Assembly (NCBI RefSeq): GCF_030818655.1
Contig: NZ_JAUTAN010000001.1
Span: 3,348,001-3,412,000 of the forward strand
Direction: 5' to 3'
Length of the DNA stretch: 64,000 nucleotides
Source of the DNA: Nocardioides zeae
GTDB lineage: Bacteria > Actinomycetota > Actinomycetes > Propionibacteriales > Nocardioidaceae
Part shown: positions 34,739 to 44,170 of the stretch, piece by piece
Position numbering within the stretch: position 1 is the first letter of the stretch
Layout: every line of letters starts with the position of its first letter
The notes under the pieces: generated by a model
What the model saw: only the letters and a program-made list of their open reading frames with translations
Database searches by the model: none
Told to the model about the DNA's origin: nothing
Program-made: the position numbers and the translations under genes

Positions 34739-35995
34739 TCAGAGGTCCTGCAGGCGAAACCGGAAGGCCAGCGCCGCGCCCAGCACGAACGCCGCCGCGA
34801 ACACCCAGCCCGACAGCGCGAACGCCTGCGTGCCGGAGAGCAGCACCCCGACCGTGCAGCCCAGCGCGGTCATCGCGCCCCAGCCCAGGAGCACACCGCC
34901 GACCAGGGCGGCGACCGCGCCCGTCGCGCCCACCCGCTCGAGCCGCACCCGGCCGCCGGCGAGCGCCGCGGCGAAGGCACCGACGACCAGGCCGATCACC
35001 AGCCACCCGTTGTCGATGACCGCCCCGGCGACCACGGTCGCGCACCCCGCGAAGGCGTCGAGGCCGTGCAGCGTCTCCGGGAGCGCGCCTTCCGCATCCA
35101 GCACGGACCGCGTCACGCTCCCGAGCTGGGCGGCGACACCCAGCGGACCGACGAGCAGGTACGACGCGACGCCGACGAGCCCGACGACGACGCCCGTGAG
35201 GAGCGGGGGCCAGCGGTCCACGACGAGCCGCCTCCAGGTGCCGACGACACCGGTCACGCGCGGTGGCGTCGTCGACCGGCTGGGCCACCGTCCGAGCAGC
35301 GCTGCCACCAGCGCGAGCACGGCGAGGGTGGCGAGCAGCGCTCCGCCGTACCCGAGGGACGTCGGCAACCACGTCTCCGGCGCACGGTTGCCGATCAGGC
35401 CGAGGTAGAGCCGGTTCCAGGTCCAGAAGCCGAGCCCGAAGCCGACGAGGGTGCCGACGAGGGCCACTCCGGAGCGCACGGCGCCCTGCGTGATGCGGTA
35501 GAGGTGGCCGGCGATGCAGCCGTGCGAGAGCACCATGCCGATGCCGAAGACGAAGCCCCCGAGCGCCAGCACCGGGGTGACGGGGCCGATGTGCGCCTCG
35601 GGCGGCAGCCGCCCCGCGGTGGGGTCCGGGACGAAGAGGCTCAGCACGGCGGCGTACCCGATCGCGCCGACCGCCAGCGCGGTGAGGATCGAGCGCAGCC
35701 CGTCGGCGTCCCGGCGCTCGGCGAAGTCGCGCGAGATGCAGAAGAAGCAGAACCTGCCGCGCTCGAACGCGATGCCCAGGGCAGCGCCCACGAGCAGCAG
35801 GACCGCCGCGTCGGCGGCGACGCTGCCGCCGGGCGCCACCTCGAGCCCGTGCACGACGTACGCCGCGCCCAGCAGCGTCGCGAGGAGGAGGAGCGCGACA
35901 CCGGTCCGCACAAGGTCCGCCCGGGTCGGTCGGGTCGGCTCGTGCCGGGCGGCGACCGGTGCCGCGGGGGCGTCGACGACGCCCCCGCGGACCAC
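34739..35995 (-). CDS. YeeE/YedE-family sulfur-compound transporter
   Basis: A polytopic membrane protein of about 418 residues with two sulf_transp repeats: conserved cysteines in GRFCFFCISRDFAERR, SHGCIAGHLYR, FAGCATVVAGA and ALGCTVGVLLSG. The related TsuA carries thiosulfate through such cysteines. The gene follows a membrane-anchored rhodanese by a few bases, which supports uptake of thiosulfate or a related sulfane. The GTG at 35995 is chosen; a TTG at 36010 that overlaps the rhodanese stop is an alternative. Confidence 0.83.
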   Translation of the reverse strand: MVRGGVVDAPAAPVAARHEPTRPTRADLVRTGVALLLLATLLGAAYVVHGLEVAPGGSVAADAAVLLLVGAALGIAFERGRFCFFCISRDFAERRDADGLRSILTALAVGAIGYAAVLSLFVPDPTAGRLPPEAHIGPVTPVLALGGFVFGIGMVLSHGCIAGHLYRITQGAVRSGVALVGTLVGFGLGFWTWNRLYLGLIGNRAPETWLPTSLGYGGALLATLAVLALVAALLGRWPSRSTTPPRVTGVVGTWRRLVVDRWPPLLTGVVVGLVGVASYLLVGPLGVAAQLGSVTRSVLDAEGALPETLHGLDAFAGCATVVAGAVIDNGWLVIGLVVGAFAAALAGGRVRLERVGATGAVAALVGGVLLGWGAMTALGCTVGVLLSGTQAFALSGWVFAAAFVLGAALAFRFRLQDL

Positions 35996-36002
35996 GACGG
36001 GG

Positions 36003-37100
36003 TCAGGCAACGCCCCAGACCGTTCCGGCGTTGTTGACGACCGGGACGCCGACGGCGTTGCCGTACTCGGTCCAGGAGCCGTCGTAGAGGCTGACGTCGT
36101 AGCCGAGGATCTCCGAGAGCACGAACCAGCTGTGGCTGGCGCGCTCGCCGATGCGGCAGTACGTGATGACCGGCTCGGAGCCGTCGATGCCGTGCGCGGC
36201 GTAGATCGCGCGGAGCTCGTCAGCGGACTTGAACGTGCCGTCCTCGTTGACGGTCTCGCGCCACGCCACGTTGACCGCGCCCGGGATGTGACCGGCGCGG
36301 ATGGCGGTCTCCTGGAAGCCCTCGGGGGCGAAGATCTCGCCGTTGAACTCGGCAGCGCCACGGATGTCGACGAGCACGGCGCCCGGGTCGTCACCGTCGG
36401 CGGAGGCCTGGGCGACCTCGAGCACCTCGGGGAAGAGCGCGCGGAGCTCGCCATCGGCCTCGGCCGGCTGCCACGAGCCCGCGGCCGCCGCGGGCACGGC
36501 GACGTCGTAGGCCCTGCCGTCGGCGTCCCACTTCGTGCGGCCGCCGTCGAGGAGCTTCACGTTGTCGTGGCCGTACAGGTTGAACACCCAGGCGCCCCAG
36601 GCGGCGAACCAGTTGTTGTCGTCGCCGTAGAGCACGACAGTGCTGTCCTCGTCCACCCCCGCGGCCGCCGTCAGCTCGCCGAACGTCTCGCGGGAGACGA
36701 CGTCACGCGACACGGTGTCGACGAACGAGGTGGTCCACGGGAAGTTCACGGCCCCGGGGATGTGGCCTCGCTCGTAGAGACCCTCGTCGGTGCTGACCTC
36801 GATGAGGACGACGGACGGGTCGTCGAGGTTCGCCTCCAACCAGTCGGCGTCGACCAGCTTCTCGGCCGCGTTGTCCTCCACGACGGCACCGCTGCCGCCG
36901 CCGGCGTCGGAGGCCCCAGAGCCCCCCGCGTCAGCTGCGGTCGTGGCGTCGTCGGAGCCGCCGAGCTGGAGCAGGCCGACGACGAGCGCGACGACGGCCG
37001 CGACCACTCCCCCCAGCACGAGCAGGCGGCGGGTGGCACCGGCGCGGGGCGGGCCGTGGGGTGCGTGCGGGTTGGTCTTCTCGGGGGTGTCGTCGGACAT
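36003..37100 (-). CDS. Membrane-anchored thiosulfate sulfurtransferase (tandem rhodanese)
   Basis: A 365-residue protein with one N-terminal membrane helix (about 25-47), a Gly/Ser/Asp-rich linker and two rhodanese domains. The first is non-catalytic; the second has the active-site loop TYCRIGER with persulfidated Cys315. The topology places the enzyme outside the membrane, where it would transfer sulfur from thiosulfate. The YeeE-type transporter follows directly. ATG at 37100 has AGGAG eight bases upstream. The AT-richer leader (37101-37190) is a plausible regulated promoter. Confidence 0.88.
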   Translation of the reverse strand: MSDDTPEKTNPHAPHGPPRAGATRRLLVLGGVVAAVVALVVGLLQLGGSDDATTAADAGGSGASDAGGGSGAVVEDNAAEKLVDADWLEANLDDPSVVLIEVSTDEGLYERGHIPGAVNFPWTTSFVDTVSRDVVSRETFGELTAAAGVDEDSTVVLYGDDNNWFAAWGAWVFNLYGHDNVKLLDGGRTKWDADGRAYDVAVPAAAAGSWQPAEADGELRALFPEVLEVAQASADGDDPGAVLVDIRGAAEFNGEIFAPEGFQETAIRAGHIPGAVNVAWRETVNEDGTFKSADELRAIYAAHGIDGSEPVITYCRIGERASHSWFVLSEILGYDVSLYDGSWTEYGNAVGVPVVNNAGTVWGVA

Positions 37101-37220
37101 GACATCGACTCCTGTGTGGTCGGGTTCGGACAAACAGGAGTTTTTCAGTTGTCTTTGGTTTCTTTCAGGCTGCTCGATATCCGAGACACCACTTGGCCTG
37201 GGCAAACATTCGCTCGCGGA

Positions 37221-38213
37221 TCACGCGGTCGCGGGCGGATCGGGGCGCCGGTAGGTCGTCCAGTGCTTCTCGAGCGTCATCCCGGCCCGCTCGTAGACCC
37301 CCAGGGCCCCCGTCGGGTTCGCGGAGTCGACGTCGAGCGCCGCCCGGTCGAACCCGTCCTGCCGGCAGACCTCGAGGGTGTGGCGCAGCAGGACCGACGC
37401 GAGGCCGCGACCCCGGTGCTCCCGGGTGGTGCCCACCCGGGCGATCCAGGCCTCCCGGAGGCCCGTGACCTGGCGGACCGCGTCCCACTCCTCCACCTGC
37501 ACGTAGCCCGCGATCGCCCCCTCCGCGTCGACGGCCAGCAGGCTCACGTCGCCGCGGAAGCTCCGGCTGCTCGTCACCCACTGCCGCCACTCGTCCGGCG
37601 TCCAGGGGGACGAGCCGGGGTGGTCGCGGAAGACCTCGTTGTGGACGAGCCGCAGGGCCTCCTCGTCGCGGGCGGCGTCGTAGCGCCGTACCCGCAGGCC
37701 CGCGGGCAGGTCCCCCACGTCCTGCTCGGGAATCGGTCCCACGCCGAGCGTGAGCGTCCAGCGGTGGGGGACCAACCCGATCGCGGCCAGGAGGTCCGCC
37801 TGGTCGGCCTGGTCGGTCAGGCCGCTCACCTTCAGCTGGGCGGGCTTCGCGGGCGCGAGCGCCCGGTGCCGCTCCTGCGCGCGCTCGAGCATCGCGGCCG
37901 CCAGCCGGGTGCCGATCCCCTCACCGCGGCGGTCGGGGTGCACGCAGCCGGAGCCGTACGCCGTGAGCTCGGCCCCGTCCGGGTCCCGGGGGATGATCCG
38001 GAAGCAGCCCACCAGGGTGCCGCCGTCGACGGCCACGACCCAGTCGCGGGAGGCGTCGAGCAGCGGGTCGGCGACCTCCTCCTCGAGGTCGGCCAGGTCG
38101 AGGTGCTCGTCGGTCTGGTCGACGGTCTCGACCTCCCGGAGCAGCACGTCGAGGGCGGGGAGGTCGTCGGGCCGGAACCCGCGGAGCTGGATCCGGGGGA
38201 GGTCGATGGGCAC
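37221..38213 (-). CDS. GNAT acetyltransferase with two GNAT domains
   Basis: A 330-residue protein. The N-terminal half shows GSGCVHPDRRGEGIGTRLAAAM and the C-terminal half ARVGTTREHRGRGLASVLLRH (both acetyl-CoA pyrophosphate loops), with the typical ending NPTGALGVYERAGM. This double layout is like that of mycothiol synthase MshD, but key MshD context is lacking, so the substrate is open. GTG at 38213 begins the first domain. It is monocistronic and divergent from the small membrane-protein gene. Confidence 0.85.
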   Translation of the reverse strand: MPIDLPRIQLRGFRPDDLPALDVLLREVETVDQTDEHLDLADLEEEVADPLLDASRDWVVAVDGGTLVGCFRIIPRDPDGAELTAYGSGCVHPDRRGEGIGTRLAAAMLERAQERHRALAPAKPAQLKVSGLTDQADQADLLAAIGLVPHRWTLTLGVGPIPEQDVGDLPAGLRVRRYDAARDEEALRLVHNEVFRDHPGSSPWTPDEWRQWVTSSRSFRGDVSLLAVDAEGAIAGYVQVEEWDAVRQVTGLREAWIARVGTTREHRGRGLASVLLRHTLEVCRQDGFDRAALDVDSANPTGALGVYERAGMTLEKHWTTYRRPDPPATA

Positions 38214-38319
38214 GTCCCGCACGGTAGGCGCGGGGGTCGGGCAGGGTCGACGGGTTTTCGGGCGCGCAAGATCGGCGCAAGCCGCCGCGCACGTCGGTCG
38301 GAACTGGGAGCATCGTCGC

Positions 38320-38598
38320 GTGCTCAAGCTCGTCGCCCACCTCGCTGCCGTCGTCGCGACGGTCCTGCTCTCCTTCGCCACCGTCATGGCGCTGGCGACC
38401 GTCTGTGCCGCTCTCTTCGGAGGAATGTTCGGCGGCTGGGAGCTCTCCATCACCCTCGGCATCGCGCTCGTGGCCTGGTGGCGCTTCGTGTCGCGGCGCG
38501 TCGACCGCTTCCTCGTCCGGTGGGACCGGTTCCGCGCGTTCGAGCGGGCGGAGCAGGCCGAGCAGGCCGAGCAGCGGCGCGAGGGCGCGCGGGCCTGA
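38320..38598 (+). CDS. Small two-helix membrane protein
   Basis: A 92-residue protein with two hydrophobic helices (about 3-30 and 37-55) and a basic, then Glu/Ala/Gln-rich coiled tail with repeated EQA units (about 75-85). GTG at 38320 is preceded by GGGAG. I know no function; the divergent acetyltransferase gene gives no clear hint. Confidence 0.55.
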   Translation: MLKLVAHLAAVVATVLLSFATVMALATVCAALFGGMFGGWELSITLGIALVAWWRFVSRRVDRFLVRWDRFRAFERAEQAEQAEQRREGARA

Positions 38599-38636
38599 GG
38601 CCCGGCCAACGCTGGGGAGGGCCCGGCCCGGGCTTC

Positions 38637-38880
38637 GAACTGGGACGCTGGGGCAGCCCGGACCACCCCCGACCTGCCCCAACCGCACATTTTCGGCCCC
38701 CGCCGGGGCCGGCCCGGTCGTCCATCGACCCAGGCCCCGCGGAACATCCAGCGCACAGGGTGAACCAGAACCTCCGCCGCCTCGAGCCTGAGGTCGCCCG
38801 CCCCCGAACTGGGCCGCTGGGGCAGCCCGGACCGCCTCGGACCTGCACCAGCCGCACATTTCCGGGGGCCAGCAGGGGCC
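38637..38880. repeat. Imperfect direct repeat of about 75 bp between convergent genes
   Basis: Copy 1 (38637-38710) and copy 2 (38806-38880) both begin GAACTGGGnCGCTGGGGCAG and continue with CCCGGACC, a variable part and CCGCACATTT, then end in GGGGCC. The copies are about 80 percent alike and 95 bases apart. They lie between the small membrane-protein gene and the glycosyltransferase gene; a transcription-termination or remnant-mobile role is possible. Confidence 0.75.
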
Positions 38881-38897
38881 TGACCCGGGCTAGAGGC

Positions 38898-40031
38898 TCA
38901 GCCCCGCGCCGCCCGCCCCTCGCGCGCCCAGCGCGCGACGTGCTCGACGAACGTGCGGCGGTCGCGGGTCCAGTTGTGGTGGGCCGCGACGTACGCGTGC
39001 CCCTGCTCGGCCAGCGAGCGCGCGCGGTCGCGGTCGTCGGCCAGGGCGAGCACCTCGTCGACCGGCGCGTGGCCGAACGGCACGACGACGCCCCCGCCCG
39101 ACGCGGCCACGAACGACTCCACCTCGGGCAGCGGGGTGGCGACGACGGGCACGCCGTGGGCGAGGTACTCCATGTTCTTCGTCGGCAGCGACACCCGGTG
39201 GTTGAGCTCGTCGTGCAGCAGGGCCAGGCCCGCCACCGCGCCGTGGATGAGCGGGAGCGCCCGGTCGTTGGGGACGAAGCCGTGCCACACCAGGTCACCC
39301 GCGTCGTGGGCGGCCTGGAGGGCGGCGCCGGTCTCGCCGTGCGCCGTACCGACGACCTCGACGCGCACGTCGTCACGCCCGCGCGCCCGGAGGCCCTCGG
39401 CGAGGGCGACGATCTCCCCGGCGCCGCGGTCGCGGGTGAGCGAGCCGAGGTAGACGACGCGAGCGGGGCCGTCGGGGTCGGGACCGGGCACGTCGTCGGG
39501 CACGGCCGTCGAGTTGGGGACGACGGGGTGCGCGCCGTGGAACAGCCTGCGGTAGCCGTGCTCGGCCAGCAGCAGGTGGTGGCGCTTCTCGGCGCGACCG
39601 AGCAGCCAGGTCAGGAACCCCGCGAGCGGGACCCGCAGCCACGTCGGGATCCACGTGCGGATCTGCACGGTGGCCGGCACGTCCTCGTGCACGTCCCAGA
39701 CCACGGGCGTCGCCCCCGCGGCGCCGGCGACGAGCAGCAGCTCGGGGTCGTGGAGCAGCACGAGGTCGTGCGCGGGCGCCAGCGCGCGGATCTTGCGCCG
39801 CGCGTCGAGGAGCGCACCCAGGCGCCGCCGACCGTAGGACCGCCGGACGTCCACGCAGTCGACCCCGGGCCGGGGGTCCACGCCGAAGCCGCCGAACGGC
39901 GCCAGGTAGGTCACCGCGAACCCCGCGTCGAGCAGCGCGCCCATCTCGCGGTGGGCGATGCGCGCGTCGCCCGGGTGGTGCACCACGGTGCAGACGAGCA
40001 CGCGGAGGCCGGCGCCGGGAGCGTCGGTCAC
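38898..40031 (-). CDS. Family-4-type glycosyltransferase
   Basis: A 377-residue GT-B glycosyltransferase: N-terminal acceptor domain (VLVCTVVHHPGDARIAHREM; WDVHEDVPA) and C-terminal donor domain (VVYLGSLTRDRGAGEIVALAEGL; LPTKNMEYLAHGVPVVATPLPEV with the donor-contacting Glu). GTG at 40031 lies three bases after the helicase stop, so it may be read from the same transcript. No polysaccharide genes are near; acceptor and sugar are unknown. Confidence 0.85.
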   Translation of the reverse strand: MTDAPGAGLRVLVCTVVHHPGDARIAHREMGALLDAGFAVTYLAPFGGFGVDPRPGVDCVDVRRSYGRRRLGALLDARRKIRALAPAHDLVLLHDPELLLVAGAAGATPVVWDVHEDVPATVQIRTWIPTWLRVPLAGFLTWLLGRAEKRHHLLLAEHGYRRLFHGAHPVVPNSTAVPDDVPGPDPDGPARVVYLGSLTRDRGAGEIVALAEGLRARGRDDVRVEVVGTAHGETGAALQAAHDAGDLVWHGFVPNDRALPLIHGAVAGLALLHDELNHRVSLPTKNMEYLAHGVPVVATPLPEVESFVAASGGGVVVPFGHAPVDEVLALADDRDRARSLAEQGHAYVAAHHNWTRDRRTFVEHVARWAREGRAARG

Positions 40032-40034
40032 CCC

Positions 40035-42296
40035 TCAGCCCACCGTGCTCAGCAGCTGCGTCGCGCGCGTCAGCACGACGTAGAGCGTCGCGCGGCCCGT
40101 CTGCGACTCGTCCTCGATCTCCTGCGGGCGCACGACCACGATGCCGTCGAACTCGAGGCCCTTGGTGTCGAGGCCGGTGAGCACGACGACGCGGTCGGTG
40201 CCGCTCGGCGTCACCGACGAGTCCACCGAGCGGGCCGCGGACGGCGCGTCCTCGGCGCGCTCGGGCCAGCCGGCGAGCCAGCCGTTGACCTCGGAGCGAC
40301 GGGCGACGGGCACGACGATCCCGACCGTGCCGGCGACCGCGTCGGCGAGGCGCGCGACCTCGGCCCGCACGGCCTCCTCCAGGTCGGCGTCCGCGACGGG
40401 CCCCACCTCGACGGGCGCGGCACCGGTGCGGCGCACGGCGTCGGGCAGGTCGGCGTCGAGGCCGACGCGCTCGGCGTACGCCGCGGCGTACTCGTAGATC
40501 TCGGAGGAGTTGCGGTAGTTCGTCGAGAGGTGGAAGCGGAACTGCTTCTTGCCCTCGAGGGCCGCCGCGCGGGCGGCGTCGGACTCCGCGGGCACCGGCC
40601 ACGACGACTGCGCCGGGTCGCCGACGATCGTCCACGAGGCCGTGCGGCCGCGGCGGCCGACCATGCGCCACTGCATGGGCGTGAGGTCCTGCGCCTCGTC
40701 CACGAGCACGTGGGCGTAGGGGTCGTCCTCGATGCGGTGGGTGGGCGGGGCCCAGGTGCGGCCGCGGGGGGCGTACTCCCGGTCCGAGGCCGTCGTCAGC
40801 TCCTGGATGTCGACGCCGCCCTCGAGGTGCCCGAGCACGTCGTCGAGGTCGGTGTCGGACTCCGTCGCCGCGGGCACGTCGCCGAGCGCGTAGCGCAGCT
40901 CGTCGATGAGCGGCACGTCCTCGATCGTGATGCCGATGCCGTTCCGGGCGTCGACGGGCCCGTCCGACCACGACTTGAGCAGCAGGCGCTGCTCCTCCGG
41001 CTCGAGGAGGCCGTTGGCCACACGGCCCAGCAGGTCGGGGTCGCGGAGCCAGGTGAAGACGTCGACCGCGGCGAGCGGCGGCCACCACGCGGTGGCGAAG
41101 TCGAGGAAGGCGCGGGTGGACAGCAGGTCCTCGTCGAAGTACTCCCGCCCCAGGTCGCGACCGCGCTCGGAGCGCACCTGGCGCCACAGGGCGTCGAGCA
41201 GCGCCCGCGGCACCCGCGTGAGCTGGCGGTTGCGGAGGCCCTGGCCCATGAGCTGGCGGCGGATGCGGCCGAGCGTCGTGCCGTCGAGCACGAGGCGGTT
41301 GTCGCGCCAGAACAGGGAGAACTCCCGCGGGGAGTCCGGCGCCTGCTGGCGGGCGAGGCGTCGCACGACCTCGGCCATCCGCTCGGAGCCCTTGATGTCG
41401 GCGACCCGCGGCTCGTCGTGGCGGCTCGCCCGCACGCCGTCGACGACCTCGCCGAGCGACCGCAGCGCCACGGCGGTCTCGCCGAGGCTCGGCAGCACGC
41501 GCTCGATGTAGCGCATGAACACGCCGCTCGGGCCGATCACGAGCACGCCGCCCGACTCGAAGCGACGCCGGTCGTTGTAGAGAAGGAAGGCCGCACGGTG
41601 CAGCGCCACGACCGTCTTGCCCGTGCCGGGTCCGCCCGAGATGGCCACGACGCCCTTCGAGGGAGCGCGGATGGCCTCGTCCTGCTCGGCCTGGATGGTG
41701 GCGACGATCGAGTGCATCGACCGGTCGCGGGCGCGGGACAGCTGGGCCATCAGCGCGCCCTCGCCGATGATCGGCAGCGCGCGGCCGGCGGCCTCCTCGG
41801 CCTCCTGGGCCTCGGCGTCGAGCAGCTCGTCCTCGACGCCCTCCACGACGGTGCCGGCCGAGCGCAGCACGCGCCGGCGCACGACGCCCTGGGGGCTCGC
41901 GGCGGTCGCCTGGTAGAACACCGCGGCCGCGGGCGCCCGCCAGTCGATGAGCAGCATGTCGTGGTTCTCGTCGCGCAGGCCGATGCGCCCGATGTAGCGC
42001 GGCTCGGGGTCGCGCTCGCTCGTCAGGTCGAGCCGCCCGAACACGAGACCCTCGTGCGCGGCGTCGAGCTGGGCGATGCGCTTGGCCGCCTGGAACACCA
42101 TGGCGTCGCGCTCGACGAGCCCGCCCTCGTGGCCGAGGCTGCCGCGCTGGTGCCCCTCGTCAGCGAGCCGGCGGGCCCGTTCGGTGGAGGCCACGAGCTC
42201 GGCCTGCACGTGGTCGACGAACGCCTGCTCGGCGGCGACCTCCCGCTCCGCGACCTGCTCGTCGGTGCCCTGTCCCTGGGTCGGGTCCTGCGTCAC
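40035..42296 (-). CDS. helD: HelD-like UvrD-family ATPase / RNA polymerase recycling factor
   Basis: A 753-residue superfamily-1 ATPase. A coiled N-terminal arm (about 1-75, EREVAAEQAFVDHVQAEL) precedes the helicase core with Walker A GGPGTGKTVVALHRAAFLLY, Walker B VDEAQDLTPMQW, a Q-loop-like STNYRNSSEIYEYA, and the final VLTGLDTKGLEFDGIVVV and VLTRATQLL blocks. Actinobacterial HelD proteins remove stalled RNA polymerase from DNA, and HelR variants give rifampicin tolerance. GTG at 42296 is chosen because AAGAGGG precedes it. I did not see a rifamycin-associated element upstream. Confidence 0.87.
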   Translation of the reverse strand: MTQDPTQGQGTDEQVAEREVAAEQAFVDHVQAELVASTERARRLADEGHQRGSLGHEGGLVERDAMVFQAAKRIAQLDAAHEGLVFGRLDLTSERDPEPRYIGRIGLRDENHDMLLIDWRAPAAAVFYQATAASPQGVVRRRVLRSAGTVVEGVEDELLDAEAQEAEEAAGRALPIIGEGALMAQLSRARDRSMHSIVATIQAEQDEAIRAPSKGVVAISGGPGTGKTVVALHRAAFLLYNDRRRFESGGVLVIGPSGVFMRYIERVLPSLGETAVALRSLGEVVDGVRASRHDEPRVADIKGSERMAEVVRRLARQQAPDSPREFSLFWRDNRLVLDGTTLGRIRRQLMGQGLRNRQLTRVPRALLDALWRQVRSERGRDLGREYFDEDLLSTRAFLDFATAWWPPLAAVDVFTWLRDPDLLGRVANGLLEPEEQRLLLKSWSDGPVDARNGIGITIEDVPLIDELRYALGDVPAATESDTDLDDVLGHLEGGVDIQELTTASDREYAPRGRTWAPPTHRIEDDPYAHVLVDEAQDLTPMQWRMVGRRGRTASWTIVGDPAQSSWPVPAESDAARAAALEGKKQFRFHLSTNYRNSSEIYEYAAAYAERVGLDADLPDAVRRTGAAPVEVGPVADADLEEAVRAEVARLADAVAGTVGIVVPVARRSEVNGWLAGWPERAEDAPSAARSVDSSVTPSGTDRVVVLTGLDTKGLEFDGIVVVRPQEIEDESQTGRATLYVVLTRATQLLSTVG

Positions 42297-42481
42297 GTCT
42301 CGTGCCCTCTTCCCACCCGTCACCGGGGCTCTGCGACTCCTCTGCCCGGCGATACGGGCAAGCAGAGAAGCGTACCCCCGCCCCGTGACGAATCGGATTC
42401 CGCGACCGTGGTCCGGCACGCGCCGTACGCCACACCCCGGCGCCCGCCGCCGCGCTGGTGCGACCCCGCACAATGGTGCCC

Positions 42482-43303
42482 GTGAAGCGCGTGATGGGGT
42501 GCCACCTCGAGATCGAGGTCTTCGACCCCACAGAGGTGGAACTGCAGGTCGCCGTGAGCGGCGCGTGGGACGAGGGGCAGGTCGCGGAGTCGCTGCGCTG
42601 CACCCTCGACGGGCGCCCCGTCGACGTGCGCGAGGTGCGCGACCCGGCCGGCGCGCGGATCCACGTGCTCGACGCCGGACCGGGGCGCCTGGTCGTCGAC
42701 TACGACGCCGAGGTGACGGGCCGGGCGCGCCCCGCCACGGGCGCCGCGCACCAGCGCTCGCTCTACCTGCGGCCCAGCCGCTACGCGGAGGCTGACAAGT
42801 TCTTCGGCTTCGCCGCCACCGAGTTCGCGGACGTCGTCGAGGAGCACGGCGACGACGCCGCGGTGCTGCTGCCGTACGTCGCGGCCTGGGTCGGGTCGCG
42901 GCTCGACTACGTGCCCGGGGCGAGCGGCCCGACCGACTCCGCGAAGGACACGCTGCTGGCCGGGGCGGGCGTCTGCCGCGACTACAGCCACCTCACCGTC
43001 GCGCTGCTGCGGGCGCTCGGGGTGCCGGCGCGGCTGGCGGCGGTCTACGCCCCCGGCTGCGACCCCATGGACTTCCACGCGGTCGCGGAGGCCCTCGTCG
43101 GCGACACGTGGCACGTCGCCGACGCCACCTGCCTCGCGCCGCGCTCCAGCCTCGTGCGCATCGCCACCGGCCGGGACGCCGCCGACACCGCGTTCTGCGA
43201 CAACCACGGCGGCGGCATCCAGCTCCACGTCTCGCAGGTGCACGCGATCGTCGACGGCGACCTGCCCGGCGACGACCTCGCCGAGCTGGTCGCGATCACC
43301 TGA
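42482..43303 (+). CDS. Transglutaminase-like domain protein
   Basis: A 273-residue protein with a beta-rich N-terminal domain (about 1-90) and a transglutaminase core: Cys in GAGVCRDYSHLTVALLRALGVPARL, His in PMDFHAVAEALVGDTWHVADAT and an Asp in the latter. GTG at 42482 begins the family pattern KRVMGCHLEIEV; an ATG nine bases upstream is possible. It is the shorter, stand-alone relative of the partial gene at the left edge. Probably a cysteine peptidase or peptide-ligation enzyme; substrate unknown. Confidence 0.82.
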   Translation: MKRVMGCHLEIEVFDPTEVELQVAVSGAWDEGQVAESLRCTLDGRPVDVREVRDPAGARIHVLDAGPGRLVVDYDAEVTGRARPATGAAHQRSLYLRPSRYAEADKFFGFAATEFADVVEEHGDDAAVLLPYVAAWVGSRLDYVPGASGPTDSAKDTLLAGAGVCRDYSHLTVALLRALGVPARLAAVYAPGCDPMDFHAVAEALVGDTWHVADATCLAPRSSLVRIATGRDAADTAFCDNHGGGIQLHVSQVHAIVDGDLPGDDLAELVAIT

Positions 43304-43339
43304 GGCACGGTTCGGCGGCACGGCTCAGCACGGCACGGC

Positions 43340-44101
43340 TCAGCGGGAGCGGCTGAACCACGCCGTCATCGCCTCGCGGGCCGCGTCGGACCGGAAGAGC
43401 CGCGCGCTCAGCTCGACCATCGCCTCGCCCTCGGCGTCGATCCGGGCCAGCAGCGGCGCGTTGAGCAGCGCCTTCGTCGCCGCGAGGCCCTGCGGGGCGC
43501 CCGTCAGCAGGGACCCCACGACGCGGTCGACCTCGGCGTCGAGCTCCTCGGGGGCGACGGCCGTGGTGACCAGCCCGTACGCCGCCGCCTGCGCCCCGTC
43601 GAACACCTCGCCCCCCAGCGCGGCCAGGGACGCGGCGCGGTCCGTGAGGCGCGGGAGCACCGTGAGGGAGATGACCGCCGGCGTGACCCCCAGCTTCACC
43701 TCGGTCAGCGCGAACGTGGCCGCGGTGCTCGCCACGACGACGTCGGCGGCCGCGACGATCCCGATGCCGCCCGCCCGGACCGGGCCGGGGAGCACGACGA
43801 CGACCGGCTTGGAGTGCGCCACGATCCGCCGCTGCACCTCGACCACCGCCCGCGCCCCCTCCTCCATCGGCACGGTGGCCGCCTCGGAAAGATCGGCGCC
43901 CGAGCAGAAGACGCGGTGGGCCGAGCGCAGCACGACGACCGTGACGGTGTCGTCGGCGTCGGTGGTCGCCAGGTGGTCGAGGAGCTCGGTCACGAGCCGA
44001 CGCGAGAGTGCGTTGCGGTTGCCCGGGGAGTCGAGGGTGAGGGTGGCGACCCGGCCGTCGGCGGTGTCGGCGTGGGTCAGGTGGACGAGCTCGTCGGTCA
44101 T
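43340..44101 (-). CDS. Enoyl-CoA hydratase/isomerase family protein
   Basis: A 253-residue crotonase-fold protein: oxyanion-hole segments HRVFCSGADLSEA and PGPVRAGGIGIVAAADVVVA, then FALTEVKLGVTPAVIS. The position that is Glu in hydratases reads Val/Thr-rich here, so an isomerase or thioesterase reaction is possible. ATG at 44101. It stands alone between two unrelated plus-strand genes. Confidence 0.85.
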   Translation of the reverse strand: MTDELVHLTHADTADGRVATLTLDSPGNRNALSRRLVTELLDHLATTDADDTVTVVVLRSAHRVFCSGADLSEAATVPMEEGARAVVEVQRRIVAHSKPVVVVLPGPVRAGGIGIVAAADVVVASTAATFALTEVKLGVTPAVISLTVLPRLTDRAASLAALGGEVFDGAQAAAYGLVTTAVAPEELDAEVDRVVGSLLTGAPQGLAATKALLNAPLLARIDAEGEAMVELSARLFRSDAAREAMTAWFSRSR

Positions 44102-44170
44102 GGCACCGCATCCTGCCGGTGGCAGGCGCGGGCGTCCACGGCCGGTCCGGCCCGTGGGTACCGTCGCGAC

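Noticed and set aside
42297..42481. Rifamycin-associated element upstream of helD
   Set aside because: I looked for a symmetric element in the leader, but the only inverted words (around 42350) do not match what I remember of that motif closely enough.
35514..42485. A plus-strand open frame of more than 2300 codons
   Set aside because: It runs antisense to several well-supported genes (sulfur transporter, rhodanese, GNAT, glycosyltransferase, HelD). Stops are rare on the antisense strand at this GC content, and the translation is Arg/Val/Gly-rich with no domains.
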